Positions 16,514 through 25,490 are shown, counted from the stretch's first letter. The stretch is DNA of 64,000 bases from Streptomyces fildesensis (GCF_016107395.1 NZ_JAAIKO010000035.1:1-64000), one strand, 5' to 3'. The notes: generated by a model from the letters alone, not told the origin. Made by a program: numbers and translations.

Positions 16514-17617
16514 ATGAACATTTCCGCGTACGCCCCTGCCCCGATGTCCGCCCGTGGACCCTCCGACCTGGTCGGCAACACCCCGGTCCTGTGGATCGGG
16601 GAACCCTTCGCCGACGCCGGCCGCGGTTTTTGGGCCAAGCTCGAAGGCGCCAACCCCGGCGGCATCAAAGACCGCCCCGCCCTGCACATGGTGGCCCGCG
16701 CCCGCGCCCGGGGCGATCTGGCCGACGGTGCGCCGATCATCGAATCCTCCAGCGGCACCTTGGGACTCGGGCTGGCCCTGGCCGGCATCACCTACGGACA
16801 CCCGGTCACCGTCGTCACCGACCCCGGCCTGGAACCGCCGATCCGCCGCGCCCTGACCGCCTATGGCGCCCGCGTCGAGCTCGCCACCGCCGCGCACCCG
16901 GTCGGAGGCTGGCAGCAGGCCCGGCGCGAGAAGGTAGCCGAGCTGCTGGACGAACTCCCGGGCACCTGGTGCCCGGACCAGTACAACAACCCCGACAATG
17001 CCGCGGCCTACGCGCCCCTGGCCGCCGAACTCATCGCGCAGCTGGGCCGCATCGACGTGCTGGTCACGTCGGTCGGCACCGGCGGCCACTCGGCGGGAAT
17101 CTCGACCGCGCTGCGCCAGACCTTCCCCGATCTGGCGCTCATCGGCGTGGACGCGATCGGCTCGACGATCTTCGGGCAGCCCGCCGGGCAGCGGCTGATG
17201 CGCGGGCTGGGCTCCAGCATTAACCCGGGTAACGTCGCCTACGAGGCGTTCACCGAGGTCCACTGGGTCGCCCCTACCGAAGCAGTGCGCTCCTGCCGCC
17301 TCCTCGCCCGCCACCACTACGCCTCCGGCGGGTGGAGCGTGGGAGCAGTCGCCCTGGTCGCCGGCTGGGCCGCCCGCACCTACCCCGCCGGCACCCGGAT
17401 CGCCGCGGTCTTCCCCGACGGGCCCCACCGCTACCTCGACACGATCTACAACGACGGCTGGTGCCACGGCCACCACCTGCTGGGCACCCCCGTCCCCATC
17501 GAGCCTGACGAGATCGCCGACCCTGGGGAGCGGGCCGTCGGCTCCTGGACGCGCTGCACCACGGTCACCGATCCGGCTCCGGCCGCCGCACGCGCCCTGC
17601 TGGCAGGTGTCCGGTGA
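16514..17617 (+). CDS. PLP-dependent cysteine-synthase-family enzyme
   Basis: 367 residues. Fold-type II PLP enzyme: KLEGANPGGIKDRPAL gives the Schiff-base lysine near residue 52, ESSSGTLGLGLALAGI is the substrate loop, and TSVGTGGHSAGI near 188 is the phosphate-binding glycine loop. Relatives include cysteine synthase, cystathionine synthase and SbnA-type diaminopropionate synthases; the unusual C-terminal extension (about 310-367) argues for a specialised role. GTG 16502 is an alternative start. Coupled to the MFS gene by a GTGA overlap, so product export is likely. Confidence 0.8.
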   Translation: MNISAYAPAPMSARGPSDLVGNTPVLWIGEPFADAGRGFWAKLEGANPGGIKDRPALHMVARARARGDLADGAPIIESSSGTLGLGLALAGITYGHPVTVVTDPGLEPPIRRALTAYGARVELATAAHPVGGWQQARREKVAELLDELPGTWCPDQYNNPDNAAAYAPLAAELIAQLGRIDVLVTSVGTGGHSAGISTALRQTFPDLALIGVDAIGSTIFGQPAGQRLMRGLGSSINPGNVAYEAFTEVHWVAPTEAVRSCRLLARHHYASGGWSVGAVALVAGWAARTYPAGTRIAAVFPDGPHRYLDTIYNDGWCHGHHLLGTPVPIEPDEIADPGERAVGSWTRCTTVTDPAPAAARALLAGVR

Positions 17618-18891
17618 GGCGGCTGCGCGCCCAGATGCGCTCCTTCGACCGCGGCATGCAGCTGCTGATGGTCAACCAGTTCGGTATCAACCTCGGCTTC
17701 TACATGCTCATGCCCTACCTTGCCGACCACCTCGCCCACGGCCTGGGCCTGGCCGCGTGGGCGGTCGGCCTGGTGCTGGGCGTACGCAATCTGTCCCAGC
17801 AGGGCATGTTCTGGCTGGGCGGAACCCTGGCCGACCGGATCGGCTACAAGCCGATGATCCTGACCGGCTGCGCCCTGCGGACGGGGGCGTTCGCGCTGCT
17901 GGCCGTCGCCGACACACTGCCCGCCCTGATCATCGCCTGCGCCGCCACCGGCTTCGCCGGGGCCCTGTTCAACCCCGCGGTACGCGCCTACCTGGCGGAC
18001 GGGGCCGGGGAGCGGCGGGTGGAGGCGTTCGCCTGCTTCAACGTCTTCTACCAGGCGGGCATCCTGCTCGGCCCGCTCGCCGGACTCGCCCTGCTCACCT
18101 TCGACTTCCCGCTGGTGTGCGCGGTGGCGGCCGTCATCTTCGCGGTCCTCGCGGTGGTACAGGCCCGTGCTCTGCCACCACGACGCCCGGCACCGGACCC
18201 GCACCGTGAGCGCGGGTTGCGGGGGATCGCCACGGACTGGCGCACGATCGGCAGCAACCGGCCCTTCGTGCTGTTCTCGGCCGCGATGGCCGGCTCCTAC
18301 CTCCTGGCCTTTCAGACCTACCTCGCCCTTCCCCTCCAGGCCCGCACCCTCCTCGGCGACAGCAGCAGTACCGCGATGGGCGTGGTCTTCGCCGTGTCCG
18401 CCCTGGTCGCGGTCGCAGGCCAACTGCGGCTCACCGACTGGGCGCGGAAACGACTGGACGCGCCGAAGGCCATCGCGATCGGTCTGGCCGTGATGGGGGC
18501 GGCCTTCCTGCCGCTGCTGCCCGGCCCCCACCGCACCGCTCATGGCATGGCCGCTGCCCTCGGGCTCGCGGGACTGGTGCTGTGCGCGGCGCTGCTGGCC
18601 GCAGGGTCCGCGCTGCTGTATCCCTTCGAGATGGACACGCTGGTCCGCCTGTCGGGCGACCGGATGGTGGCCACCTACTACGGCGCCTACAGCACCGTGG
18701 CCGGCATCGCCGTCGCCGGCGGAAACCTCGCCGTGGGCGCCCTGTTCGACCTCGCCGCCCGCACGAACACCCCGTGGCTGCCCTGGACGGCCCTGACCGC
18801 ACTCGGACTCGGCTGCGCCACCGCCCTGACCGGCCTGCGCCGCACTGGACACCTGCACCCCGCGCCGGCCGCAGCGCCAGCCTCGGCCTGA
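17614..18891 (+). CDS. MFS transporter, coupled to the PLP enzyme
   Basis: 425 residues, twelve predicted membrane segments. The inter-helix motif GGTLADRIGYKPMIL (loop 2-3) is the MFS signature. GTG overlaps the stop of the PLP-enzyme gene, so the pair is one translational unit. Similar to drug/metabolite exporters. The pairing with a cysteine-synthase-like enzyme suggests export of a small amino-acid-derived product; the substrate is inference. Confidence 0.85.
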   Translation: MRRLRAQMRSFDRGMQLLMVNQFGINLGFYMLMPYLADHLAHGLGLAAWAVGLVLGVRNLSQQGMFWLGGTLADRIGYKPMILTGCALRTGAFALLAVADTLPALIIACAATGFAGALFNPAVRAYLADGAGERRVEAFACFNVFYQAGILLGPLAGLALLTFDFPLVCAVAAVIFAVLAVVQARALPPRRPAPDPHRERGLRGIATDWRTIGSNRPFVLFSAAMAGSYLLAFQTYLALPLQARTLLGDSSSTAMGVVFAVSALVAVAGQLRLTDWARKRLDAPKAIAIGLAVMGAAFLPLLPGPHRTAHGMAAALGLAGLVLCAALLAAGSALLYPFEMDTLVRLSGDRMVATYYGAYSTVAGIAVAGGNLAVGALFDLAARTNTPWLPWTALTALGLGCATALTGLRRTGHLHPAPAAAPASA

Positions 18892-18902
18892 CCCTCCGAT
18901 CT

Positions 18903-18943
18903 AGAGGCCCCTGACGTGCGGCTCGGCGCTGTCAGAGGTCTCT
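18903..18943 (+). terminator. Hairpin after the PLP enzyme-MFS operon
   Basis: Thirteen-base arms (AGAGGCCCCTGAC with GTCAGAGGTCTCT), two wobble pairs, 15-base loop, 12 bases after the MFS stop. Confidence 0.6.
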
Positions 18944-18958
18944 GGCAGGTTGCCGGTC

Positions 18959-19500
18959 ATGACCCAGCACGACGTCCTTGAGTTCTTGCAGTTCACCCGC
19001 CCGACCCACGTGCACGCACAGCGGCGGCGGGAACTGGGCGAGTGCTGGGTCGAGGTGAGCAAGGCGGGCGGTGCGGTGGGCTTTCCGTTCCTGCCCGTCG
19101 GCTACGACGAGGTCGCTCCGGCGGCCGAGGCGCTGATCGCCGGGCTCGATCCGCAGCGCGGCAGGCTGCTGGTGGCGACCGTCGGCGGCGACCTCGCGGG
19201 CTGGCTGAACCTACGGCGCGATCCGCACCTGCTTATCGCACACTGGGGCACCGTCCACCATGTCCAGACGCACCTTGCCCACCGGGGTACGGGCGTCGGT
19301 GCCGCGCTGATGCAGGGGCCCGGGACACGGCGCGGGCGGACATGGGCCTGCAGCAGCTGCGCCTGGCCGCACGTGCTGGCGTGGGCCTGGAGAACTTCTA
19401 CGGCCGGCTCGGTTGGAAGGAGATTGGCCGGTGGCCCGGCGCGCTGCGGCTGGCCCACGGCGATGACCGGGACGAGATCTTGATGGCGCTCGCCCTCTGA
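18959..19500 (+). pseudogene. GNAT acetyltransferase with a frameshift
   Basis: The first frame reads to HRGTGVGAALMQ (the acetyl-CoA site, about residue 120) and then becomes nonsense. A second frame overlapping at about 19310-19325 continues as ARDTARADMGLQQLRLAARA and GLENFYGRLGWKEIGR to the normal end. One base is missing (or two gained) in the G/C-rich run around 19313-19322. Either a real pseudogene or a sequencing error. When joined it is a GNAT N-acetyltransferase of about 180 residues. Confidence 0.75.
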
Positions 19501-19515
19501 TCAGTCGAAGGCCCG

Positions 19516-19872
19516 TCAGTCGTGGGGCGGGAGGTTGCCGAGCTGGTGGTCGGCAACGCCGAGGGCTTCGTCCACCAGGCGCTTGAGGTGTCCGTCCCGC
19601 ACCGCGTAGATCACCCGGCGTCCTTCCTTGCGGGTGGTGACCAGCCCGGCCAGGCGCAGTCGGGCCAGGTGCTGGCTCACCGACGGCCGCGCCGCCCCGC
19701 ACGCCTCTGTGAGCGTCGTCACATCCGCCTCGCCCGCGGCGAGGCGCTCCAGCAGGGCCAGGCGGGTGCGGTCGGCCAGCAACCCCAAGACCTCCGCGGC
19801 CACGGTGAACCGCTCGCCCTCGTTGCGCTCTTGCGGGTCATGCGCACCTGATAGGTGCATGCGTGCACTCAT
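19516..19872 (-). CDS. ArsR/SmtB-family repressor of the CDF gene
   Basis: 118 residues from ATG 19872 (ATG 19860 is the alternative). Winged helix with LGLLADRTRLALLERLAAGEADV and AARPSVSQHLARLRLAGLVTTRKEGRRVIYAV. The C-terminal helix (DGHLKRLVDEALGVADHQL) carries D/H positions of Zn-type sensors. Divergent from the CDF exporter. No ribosome site precedes the ATG; CATTAT six bases upstream suggests a leaderless message. Confidence 0.8.
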   Translation of the reverse strand: MSARMHLSGAHDPQERNEGERFTVAAEVLGLLADRTRLALLERLAAGEADVTTLTEACGAARPSVSQHLARLRLAGLVTTRKEGRRVIYAVRDGHLKRLVDEALGVADHQLGNLPPHD

Positions 19873-19880
19873 ACGCACAT
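19862..19880. promoter_or_regulatory. Operator between ArsR and CDF genes
   Basis: TGCGT and ACGCA arms eight bases apart within an AT-rich patch. It overlaps the ArsR start and lies 70-90 bases before the CDF start. ArsR proteins controlling CDF genes use ATGCGN-type dyads. Confidence 0.45.
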
Positions 19881-19952
19881 AATGGTGGAGTGAGCGTCCG
19901 GTGTCCAACCGGTCCGCTGTGTCGACCCCTGACCCGGAAGGCGTGTAGTGCC

Positions 19953-21056
19953 GTGAGCGAGACGAGCCCGACCCCCGAGCCTCACCGCCATGACCACGCA
20001 CCGCACGGCGGCCACAGCCATGACCATGGTGATCACGGATCCACGCACGACCACGGGGATCACGGTTCGGGCCGGTGGTCGCAGATCAAGCACCGCCTCG
20101 CGCATGTGGTCACACCCCACAGCCATGAGGCGGCGGACAAGGTCGACTCGGCGATGGAGTCCTCCGCCGAAGGCATGCGGACACTGTGGATCTCGCTGGC
20201 CGTCCTCGGCGTCACCACCGTGCTCCAGGCCCTCGTCTTCGTCATCTCCGGATCGGTGGCGCTGCTCGGCGACACGATCCACAACGCTGCCGACGCACTA
20301 ACCGCCGTACCGCTGGGCATCGCCTTCCTCCTCGGCCGCCGGGCCGCGACCCGCCGCTTCACCTACGGCTTCGGCCGCGCCGAGGACCTGGCCGGCATCG
20401 CCATCCTGCTCACGATCACCGCCTCCTCCGCCCTGGCCGCCTACACCGCCATCGACCGCCTCCTGAACCCGCAGGACATCACCTACCTGCCCTGGGTTGC
20501 AGCCGCAGCGGTCATCGGCTTCATCGGCAACGAGTGGGTCGCCCGCTACCGCATCCGTACGGGACGCAAGATCGGCTCGGCCGCGCTGGTCGCCGACGGC
20601 CTGCACGCCCGCACCGACGGCTTCACCTCCCTGGCCGTACTGCTCGGAGCCGGCGGCGCCGCGATCGGCTGGCGCCTGGCTGACCCGATCGTCGGCCTGC
20701 TGATCACTCTCGCGATCCTCATGGTCCTCAAGGACGCCGCCAAGGAGGTCTTCCGTCGCCTGATGGATGCCGTCGACCCCGTTTTGGTCGACACTGCCGA
20801 GAACGCGCTGCGCGCCGTGGACGGAGTCCGCGACATCGGGCAGGTCCGTATGCGGTGGATCGGCCACGCGCTGCGCGCCGAGGCCGACATCATCGTCGAC
20901 CCCCAGCTCACCGTCGTACAGGCACACGCCTTGGCCGTGGCGGCCGAGCACGCCCTGATCCACGCCGTCTCCCGGCTGACGGCCGCCACCGTGCACACCG
21001 ACCACACCACCCACAGCGGCGACCCGCACGCAGCCTTAGCCCACCACGCGGCATGA
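19953..21056 (+). CDS. Cation diffusion facilitator (Zn/Co/Cd exporter)
   Basis: 367 residues. A His/Asp-rich N-terminal tail (HRHDHAPHGGHSHDHGDHG), six membrane segments, and the metal site HNAAD in helix 2 with HARTD in helix 5. The C-terminal cytoplasmic domain (about 285-350) ends in another His-rich tail (HTDHTTHSGDPH). CDF proteins exchange cytosolic Zn, Co or Cd for protons. GTG start; controlled by the divergent ArsR gene. Confidence 0.9.
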   Translation: MSETSPTPEPHRHDHAPHGGHSHDHGDHGSTHDHGDHGSGRWSQIKHRLAHVVTPHSHEAADKVDSAMESSAEGMRTLWISLAVLGVTTVLQALVFVISGSVALLGDTIHNAADALTAVPLGIAFLLGRRAATRRFTYGFGRAEDLAGIAILLTITASSALAAYTAIDRLLNPQDITYLPWVAAAAVIGFIGNEWVARYRIRTGRKIGSAALVADGLHARTDGFTSLAVLLGAGGAAIGWRLADPIVGLLITLAILMVLKDAAKEVFRRLMDAVDPVLVDTAENALRAVDGVRDIGQVRMRWIGHALRAEADIIVDPQLTVVQAHALAVAAEHALIHAVSRLTAATVHTDHTTHSGDPHAALAHHAA

Positions 21057-21184
21057 TGACCGCAGGGGACGCGCTGTTGGTCGCAGCAGCGTGATTAGAC
21101 CGGCGCCGGGATACCGGGCCGGGGTATCGTCGGACAGGCGGCGACCAACGGGCGCGCTCGATTACAGGAGGGAAGGAACCAGCA

Positions 21185-21631
21185 GTGGCAGGCAGCGGAC
21201 AGGCGCCCAGGCGGGGCATCGCCCGGCTGCTCGCGCTCTGTGCGGTCCTGTTCGGCCTGTTCCTCATGCATGGCGCCCCGGCCACCGCCGCCGAAGGCTG
21301 CCACGGTGCGATGTCCGCCACCGCCCCGATGCCCGAAGGCCACGGCGTCACCGCAGCGGGCTCCGCGCCGTCACCGGCGATGCCGCACGCAGGCGCCCAG
21401 AACGCCCAACATGCTTCCGGTGCGTCGCAGAGGGGCGGGGCGATGTGCGTGTCGACCCCCGCACGCGACCGCACCCCATTGCCGTCATCTGGCCTGGTGG
21501 CCGCCTTCGTCGTGCTGGCGGCCAGCATCCTCGCAAGTCGGCCTCTGATCCTTGGCCGAATCGGGCGGCGCGGCCCACCACTGCCGGGCGGGCGAAATCT
21601 GCTGCTCCAGGTGTGTATCGCGCGGACCTGA
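21185..21631 (+). CDS. DUF6153-like small secreted/membrane protein C
   Basis: 148 residues. GTG after AGGAGGGAAGG. Signal/membrane segment LLALCAVLFGLFLMHGAPATA, a Met/His-rich middle (CHGAMSATAPMPEGHG), a second membrane segment (GLVAAFVVLAASILASR) and the C-terminus LLLQVCIART. Same plan as the proteins at 14459 and 15946. Next to the Met/His lipoprotein gene, so a periplasmic metal role is likely by context. Confidence 0.55.
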   Translation: MAGSGQAPRRGIARLLALCAVLFGLFLMHGAPATAAEGCHGAMSATAPMPEGHGVTAAGSAPSPAMPHAGAQNAQHASGASQRGGAMCVSTPARDRTPLPSSGLVAAFVVLAASILASRPLILGRIGRRGPPLPGGRNLLLQVCIART

Positions 21632-21736
21632 CAGGACCTGTGCCGGATCCTGGACGTTTCCCGGGCCCGGCGACGTGTCCTGCTCATTCCCGCGCGCCCG
21701 CCCGGCGTTGTGCGCCCATCCGGAAAGACCCTTCAC

Positions 21737-22657
21737 ATGTTCACTTCTTCCCGGCCCACCGTGCGCCGTCGTGCCCTTGCGGCGGCCGGCACCGCTGCTG
21801 TCCTGGCGGTGACCCTGGTGGCCTGCGGCTCGTCCAGCGATTCCTCTTCGATGCCGGGCATGGACCACGGTGCCAAGTCGTCCGCGTCCTCCTCGGCGAG
21901 CGCCTCGCCCTCGATGGGCGACATGCCCGGCATGGATCACATGGCCGCCGGCAACGGCCTCGCGGGCAACAAGGACGGCTACCGCCTCACCAGCCAGGAC
22001 ACGACCTTGCCGGCGGGCAAGCAGGCCCCCTACCGGTTCGCGGTCACCGGCCCGGACGGAAAGCCCGTCACCGCGTTCGCCGTCGACCAGACCAAGCGGA
22101 TGCACTTCTACGCGATCCGCTCTGACCTGACCGGCTTCCAGCACATCCACCCGACCATGGCCGCCGACGGCACCTGGACCGCCGACCTGGACACGCTCGC
22201 GCCCGGCTCGTGGAGGATGTTCGCCTCCTTCACGCCTGACAGCGGGGCCGGGAAGAGCACCGCGTTCGTCCTGTCTCGCACCGTCACCGTGCCCGGTGCC
22301 GAGACGCCGCTGCCGGCCGCCGCCAAGACCGCGGATTTCGACGGGTACACCGTCACCGTCAAGGGCGAGCCGACGGCTGGCATGGCCCACCCGCTGACCG
22401 TGACGGTCACCAAAAGCGGCAAGCCGGTCACCGACCTCCAGCCCTACCTCGACACCTACGCCCACCTGACCGCCTTCCACGAGGGGGACACCGCTTTCGC
22501 CCACCTCCACCCGACCACCACGGTCAACGGTAACCACGGCGGCCCGGAGCTGTCCTTCAACACGGAGCTGCCCACCGCGGGGAACTGGCGGCTGTTCCTG
22601 CAGTTCCAGACCGGCGGAAGGCTCCACACCGCGGCCTTGACCCTGAACGTCGGCTAA
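21737..22657 (+). CDS. Met/His-rich metal-associated lipoprotein
   Basis: 306 residues. Lipobox LVACG after the signal peptide, then SMPGMDHGAK and DMPGMDHM motifs typical of copper/silver-binding periplasmic proteins, then two beta-rich domains with FQHIHPTMAADGTW and AHLHPTTTVNG histidine loops. ATG start. A perfect palindrome terminator follows. It resembles the secreted proteins that accompany heavy-metal permeases; binding of metal in the envelope is inferred from the motifs. Confidence 0.75.
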   Translation: MFTSSRPTVRRRALAAAGTAAVLAVTLVACGSSSDSSSMPGMDHGAKSSASSSASASPSMGDMPGMDHMAAGNGLAGNKDGYRLTSQDTTLPAGKQAPYRFAVTGPDGKPVTAFAVDQTKRMHFYAIRSDLTGFQHIHPTMAADGTWTADLDTLAPGSWRMFASFTPDSGAGKSTAFVLSRTVTVPGAETPLPAAAKTADFDGYTVTVKGEPTAGMAHPLTVTVTKSGKPVTDLQPYLDTYAHLTAFHEGDTAFAHLHPTTTVNGNHGGPELSFNTELPTAGNWRLFLQFQTGGRLHTAALTLNVG

Positions 22658-22663
22658 CCCCGC

Positions 22664-22693
22664 CTGGGGCACCACCCGCGGGTGGTGCCCCAG
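22664..22693 (+). terminator. Perfect 30-base palindrome terminator
   Basis: Both 15-base halves are exact reverse complements (CTGGGGCACC ... GGTGCCCCAG), seven bases after the lipoprotein stop. Confidence 0.75.
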
Positions 22694-22775
22694 GTGCAGC
22701 CCCTGCCTCGTAGCACCTCCGCGGTGCGGCGTGTCGGTGGGTCCCATGTCGTGCTCGCCTCGGAAGGCTTCAGGG

Positions 22776-24002
22776 ATGATCCACGCCGTACTGCACGCAC
22801 TGTCGATCGCCGGTTCCATGACCTGGGAGATCACCTGGGCCCTGATTTTGGGGTTCGCCCTGTCCGCCGTCGTCCAGGCCGTGGTCCGTAAATCCACCGT
22901 CGTCTCGCTGCTCGGCGACGACCGCCCCCGCACGCTCGCCGTCGCCGCCGGCCTCGGCGCCGCCTCGTCCTCGTGCTCCTACGCCGCGGTGGCGCTGGCC
23001 CGCTCCTTGTTCCGCAAGGGCGCGAACTTCACCGCCGCAATGGCCTTCGAGATCGCCTCCACCAACCTTGTCGTCGAACTCGGCGTCATCCTTGCCTTGC
23101 TGATGGGCTGGCAGTTCACTGCGGCGGAGTTCGTCGGCGGTCCCATCATGATCGTCGTCTTGGCGGTGCTGTTCCGGCTGTTCCTGCGCGACAAACTCCT
23201 GCACGAGGCACGCGAACAGGCCGAACAGGGGCGGGCCGGCTCGATGGAGGGCCACGCCGCGATGGACATGTCCGTCCAACGGGAGGGCTCCTTCGCCCAC
23301 CGGCTGCTCTCCCGCGAAGGCTTCACCTCCACCGCCCACGTCTTCGTCATGGAGTGGGCGGCGATCCTGCGCGACCTGGTGATCGGCCTGCTCATCGCCG
23401 GGGCCATCGCCGCCTGGGTGCCTGACTCGTTCTGGCGCACGTTCTTCTTCGAGGGCCACCCGCTGGCATCCAAGCTGTGGGGGCCGATCATCGGCCCGCT
23501 CGTCGCGATCGCCTCGTTCGTCTGCTCGATCGGCAACGTGCCCCTGGCGGTGGTGCTGTGGAAGGGCGGCATCAGCTTCGGCGGCGTCGTCGCGTTCATC
23601 TTCGCCGACCTGCTGATCTTGCCAATCCTTAACATCTACCGGAAGTACTACGGCGCCAAGATGGCCCTGTTCCTGCTCGGCACGTTCTACCTCGCCACCG
23701 TCATCGCCGGTTACATCGTGGAGTTCACCTTCGGCGGCCTCGGCCTCATCCCCGACCAGGCCAACGCGAAAATCCCCATGGAAGGTGTCACCTGGAACTA
23801 CACCACCTTCCTCAACATCGCCTTCCTCCTCCTCGCCGCAGCCCTCCTCATCCGATTCCTCCGTACCGGCGGACGGGACATGCTCCGCATGATGGGCGGT
23901 TCCCCCAGCTCCGGGCATGATCACGACGGCGGTGGCGACCAACACCACGGCAAGCACCACACCCACAGGGCTGACCGCGGTGACCACCCCGGCCACGCCT
24001 GA
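22776..24002 (+). CDS. PF03773-family permease
   Basis: 408 residues, about eight to ten membrane segments. The family marks GAASSSCSYAAVALARSLF and VCSIGNVPLAVVLWKGG are clear. Members include ArsP-type organoarsenical and other small-substrate permeases; the substrate here is not told by sequence. The C-terminal tail is His-rich (GHDHDGGGDQHHGKHHTHR), suggesting metal. ATG 22776 has GGAAGG eight bases upstream. Confidence 0.8.
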   Translation: MIHAVLHALSIAGSMTWEITWALILGFALSAVVQAVVRKSTVVSLLGDDRPRTLAVAAGLGAASSSCSYAAVALARSLFRKGANFTAAMAFEIASTNLVVELGVILALLMGWQFTAAEFVGGPIMIVVLAVLFRLFLRDKLLHEAREQAEQGRAGSMEGHAAMDMSVQREGSFAHRLLSREGFTSTAHVFVMEWAAILRDLVIGLLIAGAIAAWVPDSFWRTFFFEGHPLASKLWGPIIGPLVAIASFVCSIGNVPLAVVLWKGGISFGGVVAFIFADLLILPILNIYRKYYGAKMALFLLGTFYLATVIAGYIVEFTFGGLGLIPDQANAKIPMEGVTWNYTTFLNIAFLLLAAALLIRFLRTGGRDMLRMMGGSPSSGHDHDGGGDQHHGKHHTHRADRGDHPGHA

Positions 24003-24152
24003 CGTCGCCACTTCCGCACGGGTCACCCGGGATGGAGTTCGGCGCAAATGCCGACTACCGCCATGAAGCCTCCGCCCGAGAGTGGGCTCGGCATTCCGCC
24101 CTGACTCCGTTCCCGAACCGCCCAACGGTGCTCAACCGGAGAGAAGAGTTCC

Positions 24153-24782
24153 ATGCTGCCGCGCATCCTTCCCAGCCCGGATGGCAAACCGTTGCCCCCG
24201 AAAGACACAGCAGACGCATTCCGCGTCTTCGCCCAAGATCTAGCCGCCGGCCGCCGCCCCTGGACCGCCGCGGAGGCAGACTTCCTTTCCGGACTGTTCG
24301 ACCAGCTCGCCCCCGCGTGGGACACCACCGAAGCCACCGGCCGTGACGACCCACTGCGCGACGCCCTCACCCGCGGCGGCCCCCTGCCGTACGCCCCGTG
24401 CCTGGAAATCGGCTCCGGAACCGGCCAGTTCACTCCGCTCCTCGCGTCCACCTTCCCTGCTGTGATCAGCCTGGATCTGTCCGAGCAGATGCTCTGCCAA
24501 GCAGCCGGACGCTCTCCAACCCGCCTCCGCGCTGACGCCAGCGCACTACCCGTAGCCGACGCATCGGTCGCTGCTGTCGCCGCGATCGACATGCTGCTAT
24601 TCCCCGCCGAGATCGCCCGGGTGCTGTCCCCGGACGGCGTGCTGTTGTGGATCAACCAGCTCGGCCAGGACGGACCGCTCTACCTGCAGGCCGGCGACGT
24701 GGCCGCCGCCCTGCCCGGAGACTGGCGGGCAACGCAATCCGAAGCGGGGTGGGGCAGCTGGGCCGTCCTGCGACGCAGCTGA
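24153..24782 (+). CDS. Class I SAM-dependent methyltransferase
   Basis: 209 residues. Motif I is CLEIGSGTGQF near 88-98, the acidic strand-2 end is SLDLSEQM, and RADASALPVADASVAAVAAI covers motif II. GGAGAGAAGAG precedes the ATG. The substrate is unknown. It lies 150 bases after the PF03773 permease, where a methyltransferase for metalloid detoxification would fit, but that is inference. Confidence 0.75.
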   Translation: MLPRILPSPDGKPLPPKDTADAFRVFAQDLAAGRRPWTAAEADFLSGLFDQLAPAWDTTEATGRDDPLRDALTRGGPLPYAPCLEIGSGTGQFTPLLASTFPAVISLDLSEQMLCQAAGRSPTRLRADASALPVADASVAAVAAIDMLLFPAEIARVLSPDGVLLWINQLGQDGPLYLQAGDVAAALPGDWRATQSEAGWGSWAVLRRS

Positions 24783-24811
24783 CCAATCCCGCAGGGAGCC
24801 CGCCCGGAGAC

Positions 24812-24946
24812 GGTCACCACTAGGTTGGGCGCTCCCGTGCCGAAGTCCCGGGCCAGCGCGTCGTCCACCTGCATCGACTGGGACGACGGGCCCCGCGCCG
24901 TACTCGCTCGCAAGGAATCGGACCCCAGCAGCGTCTCCATGTGCAC
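24812..24946 (-). pseudogene. Possible MMPL-type transporter fragment
   Basis: Minus-strand reading METLLGSDSL, then SSQSMQVDDALARDFGTGAPNLVVTV, resembles the N-terminal extracellular start of MMPL transporters (dense D-x-x-x-A-R-D-F-G-T-G-x-P-N-L). It has no intact start and runs into unrelated sequence. Marks the left side of the accessory segment. Low confidence. Confidence 0.3.
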
Positions 24947-25367
24947 CTCGACGAGGCCCTACATCCGCCTCGACCTCAGCAGGGCGCGGCATGACCTCGG
25001 TCACGCCGCTTTTCGTCGTTCGGAACAGCTTAGACACGACACCCCCTCCTCGGCTTAGAGAACAGCGACGCAAGAGAGCGCAAAAATATTTCCCTGGAAG
25101 GCTTCGAACCGTGAATTACATTGCAGGTGCGGAACCGTGCGTCTGCGTCCGCGGTCATGGCGGGAGCCCAGACGTCGCAGCACGTTGCGGGCGACGCGGC
25201 GTACTGCGAAGTGCCGCACCACCTTGCACCACCTGCGCACCACCTCGGTCGGATAGCCATGGTCTACGACGGTCAAGGCAGGATGTCCTCAGCCTAGTCG
25301 CAACAGGCGTCTGCCCAGGTCAGAAGGGTTGCACTACGTGCTCCTTTCCAAGATTCCCAAGCTCAGA
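24947..25367. other. Decayed intergenic region
   Basis: No convincing gene. AT content rises after 25080 (for example CAAAAATATTTCCC), unlike the neighbouring genes. Confidence 0.35.
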
Positions 25368-25369
25368 GC

Positions 25370-25397
25370 GCGGGCTCGATTCCTGTCGTTCGCTCCA
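25370..25397 (+). other. tRNA 3'-end-like sequence (candidate att site)
   Basis: T-stem GCGGG and CCTGT (two G-U pairs) enclose the loop CTCGATT, followed by CGTTCGC, T and CCA: the right layout for the 3' end of a tRNA. No matching 5' half (GCGAACG) lies upstream, so no full tRNA is present. It stands about 95 bases from the end of an integrase remnant, as attachment sites of tRNA-targeting elements do. Confidence 0.4.
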
Positions 25398-25490
25398 CGA
25401 CGAAGGACCAGGTCAGCGCCTGGGCCTTCCATGTTGTCTACCCATCCATGTGCCCCGCACCACAGCCGCACCACCTGATCCTTCAACGGG

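Noticed and set aside
25300..25397. A complete tRNA at this place
   Set aside because: T-arm and acceptor 3' strand fit, but no 5' acceptor, D-arm or anticodon arm can be formed upstream.
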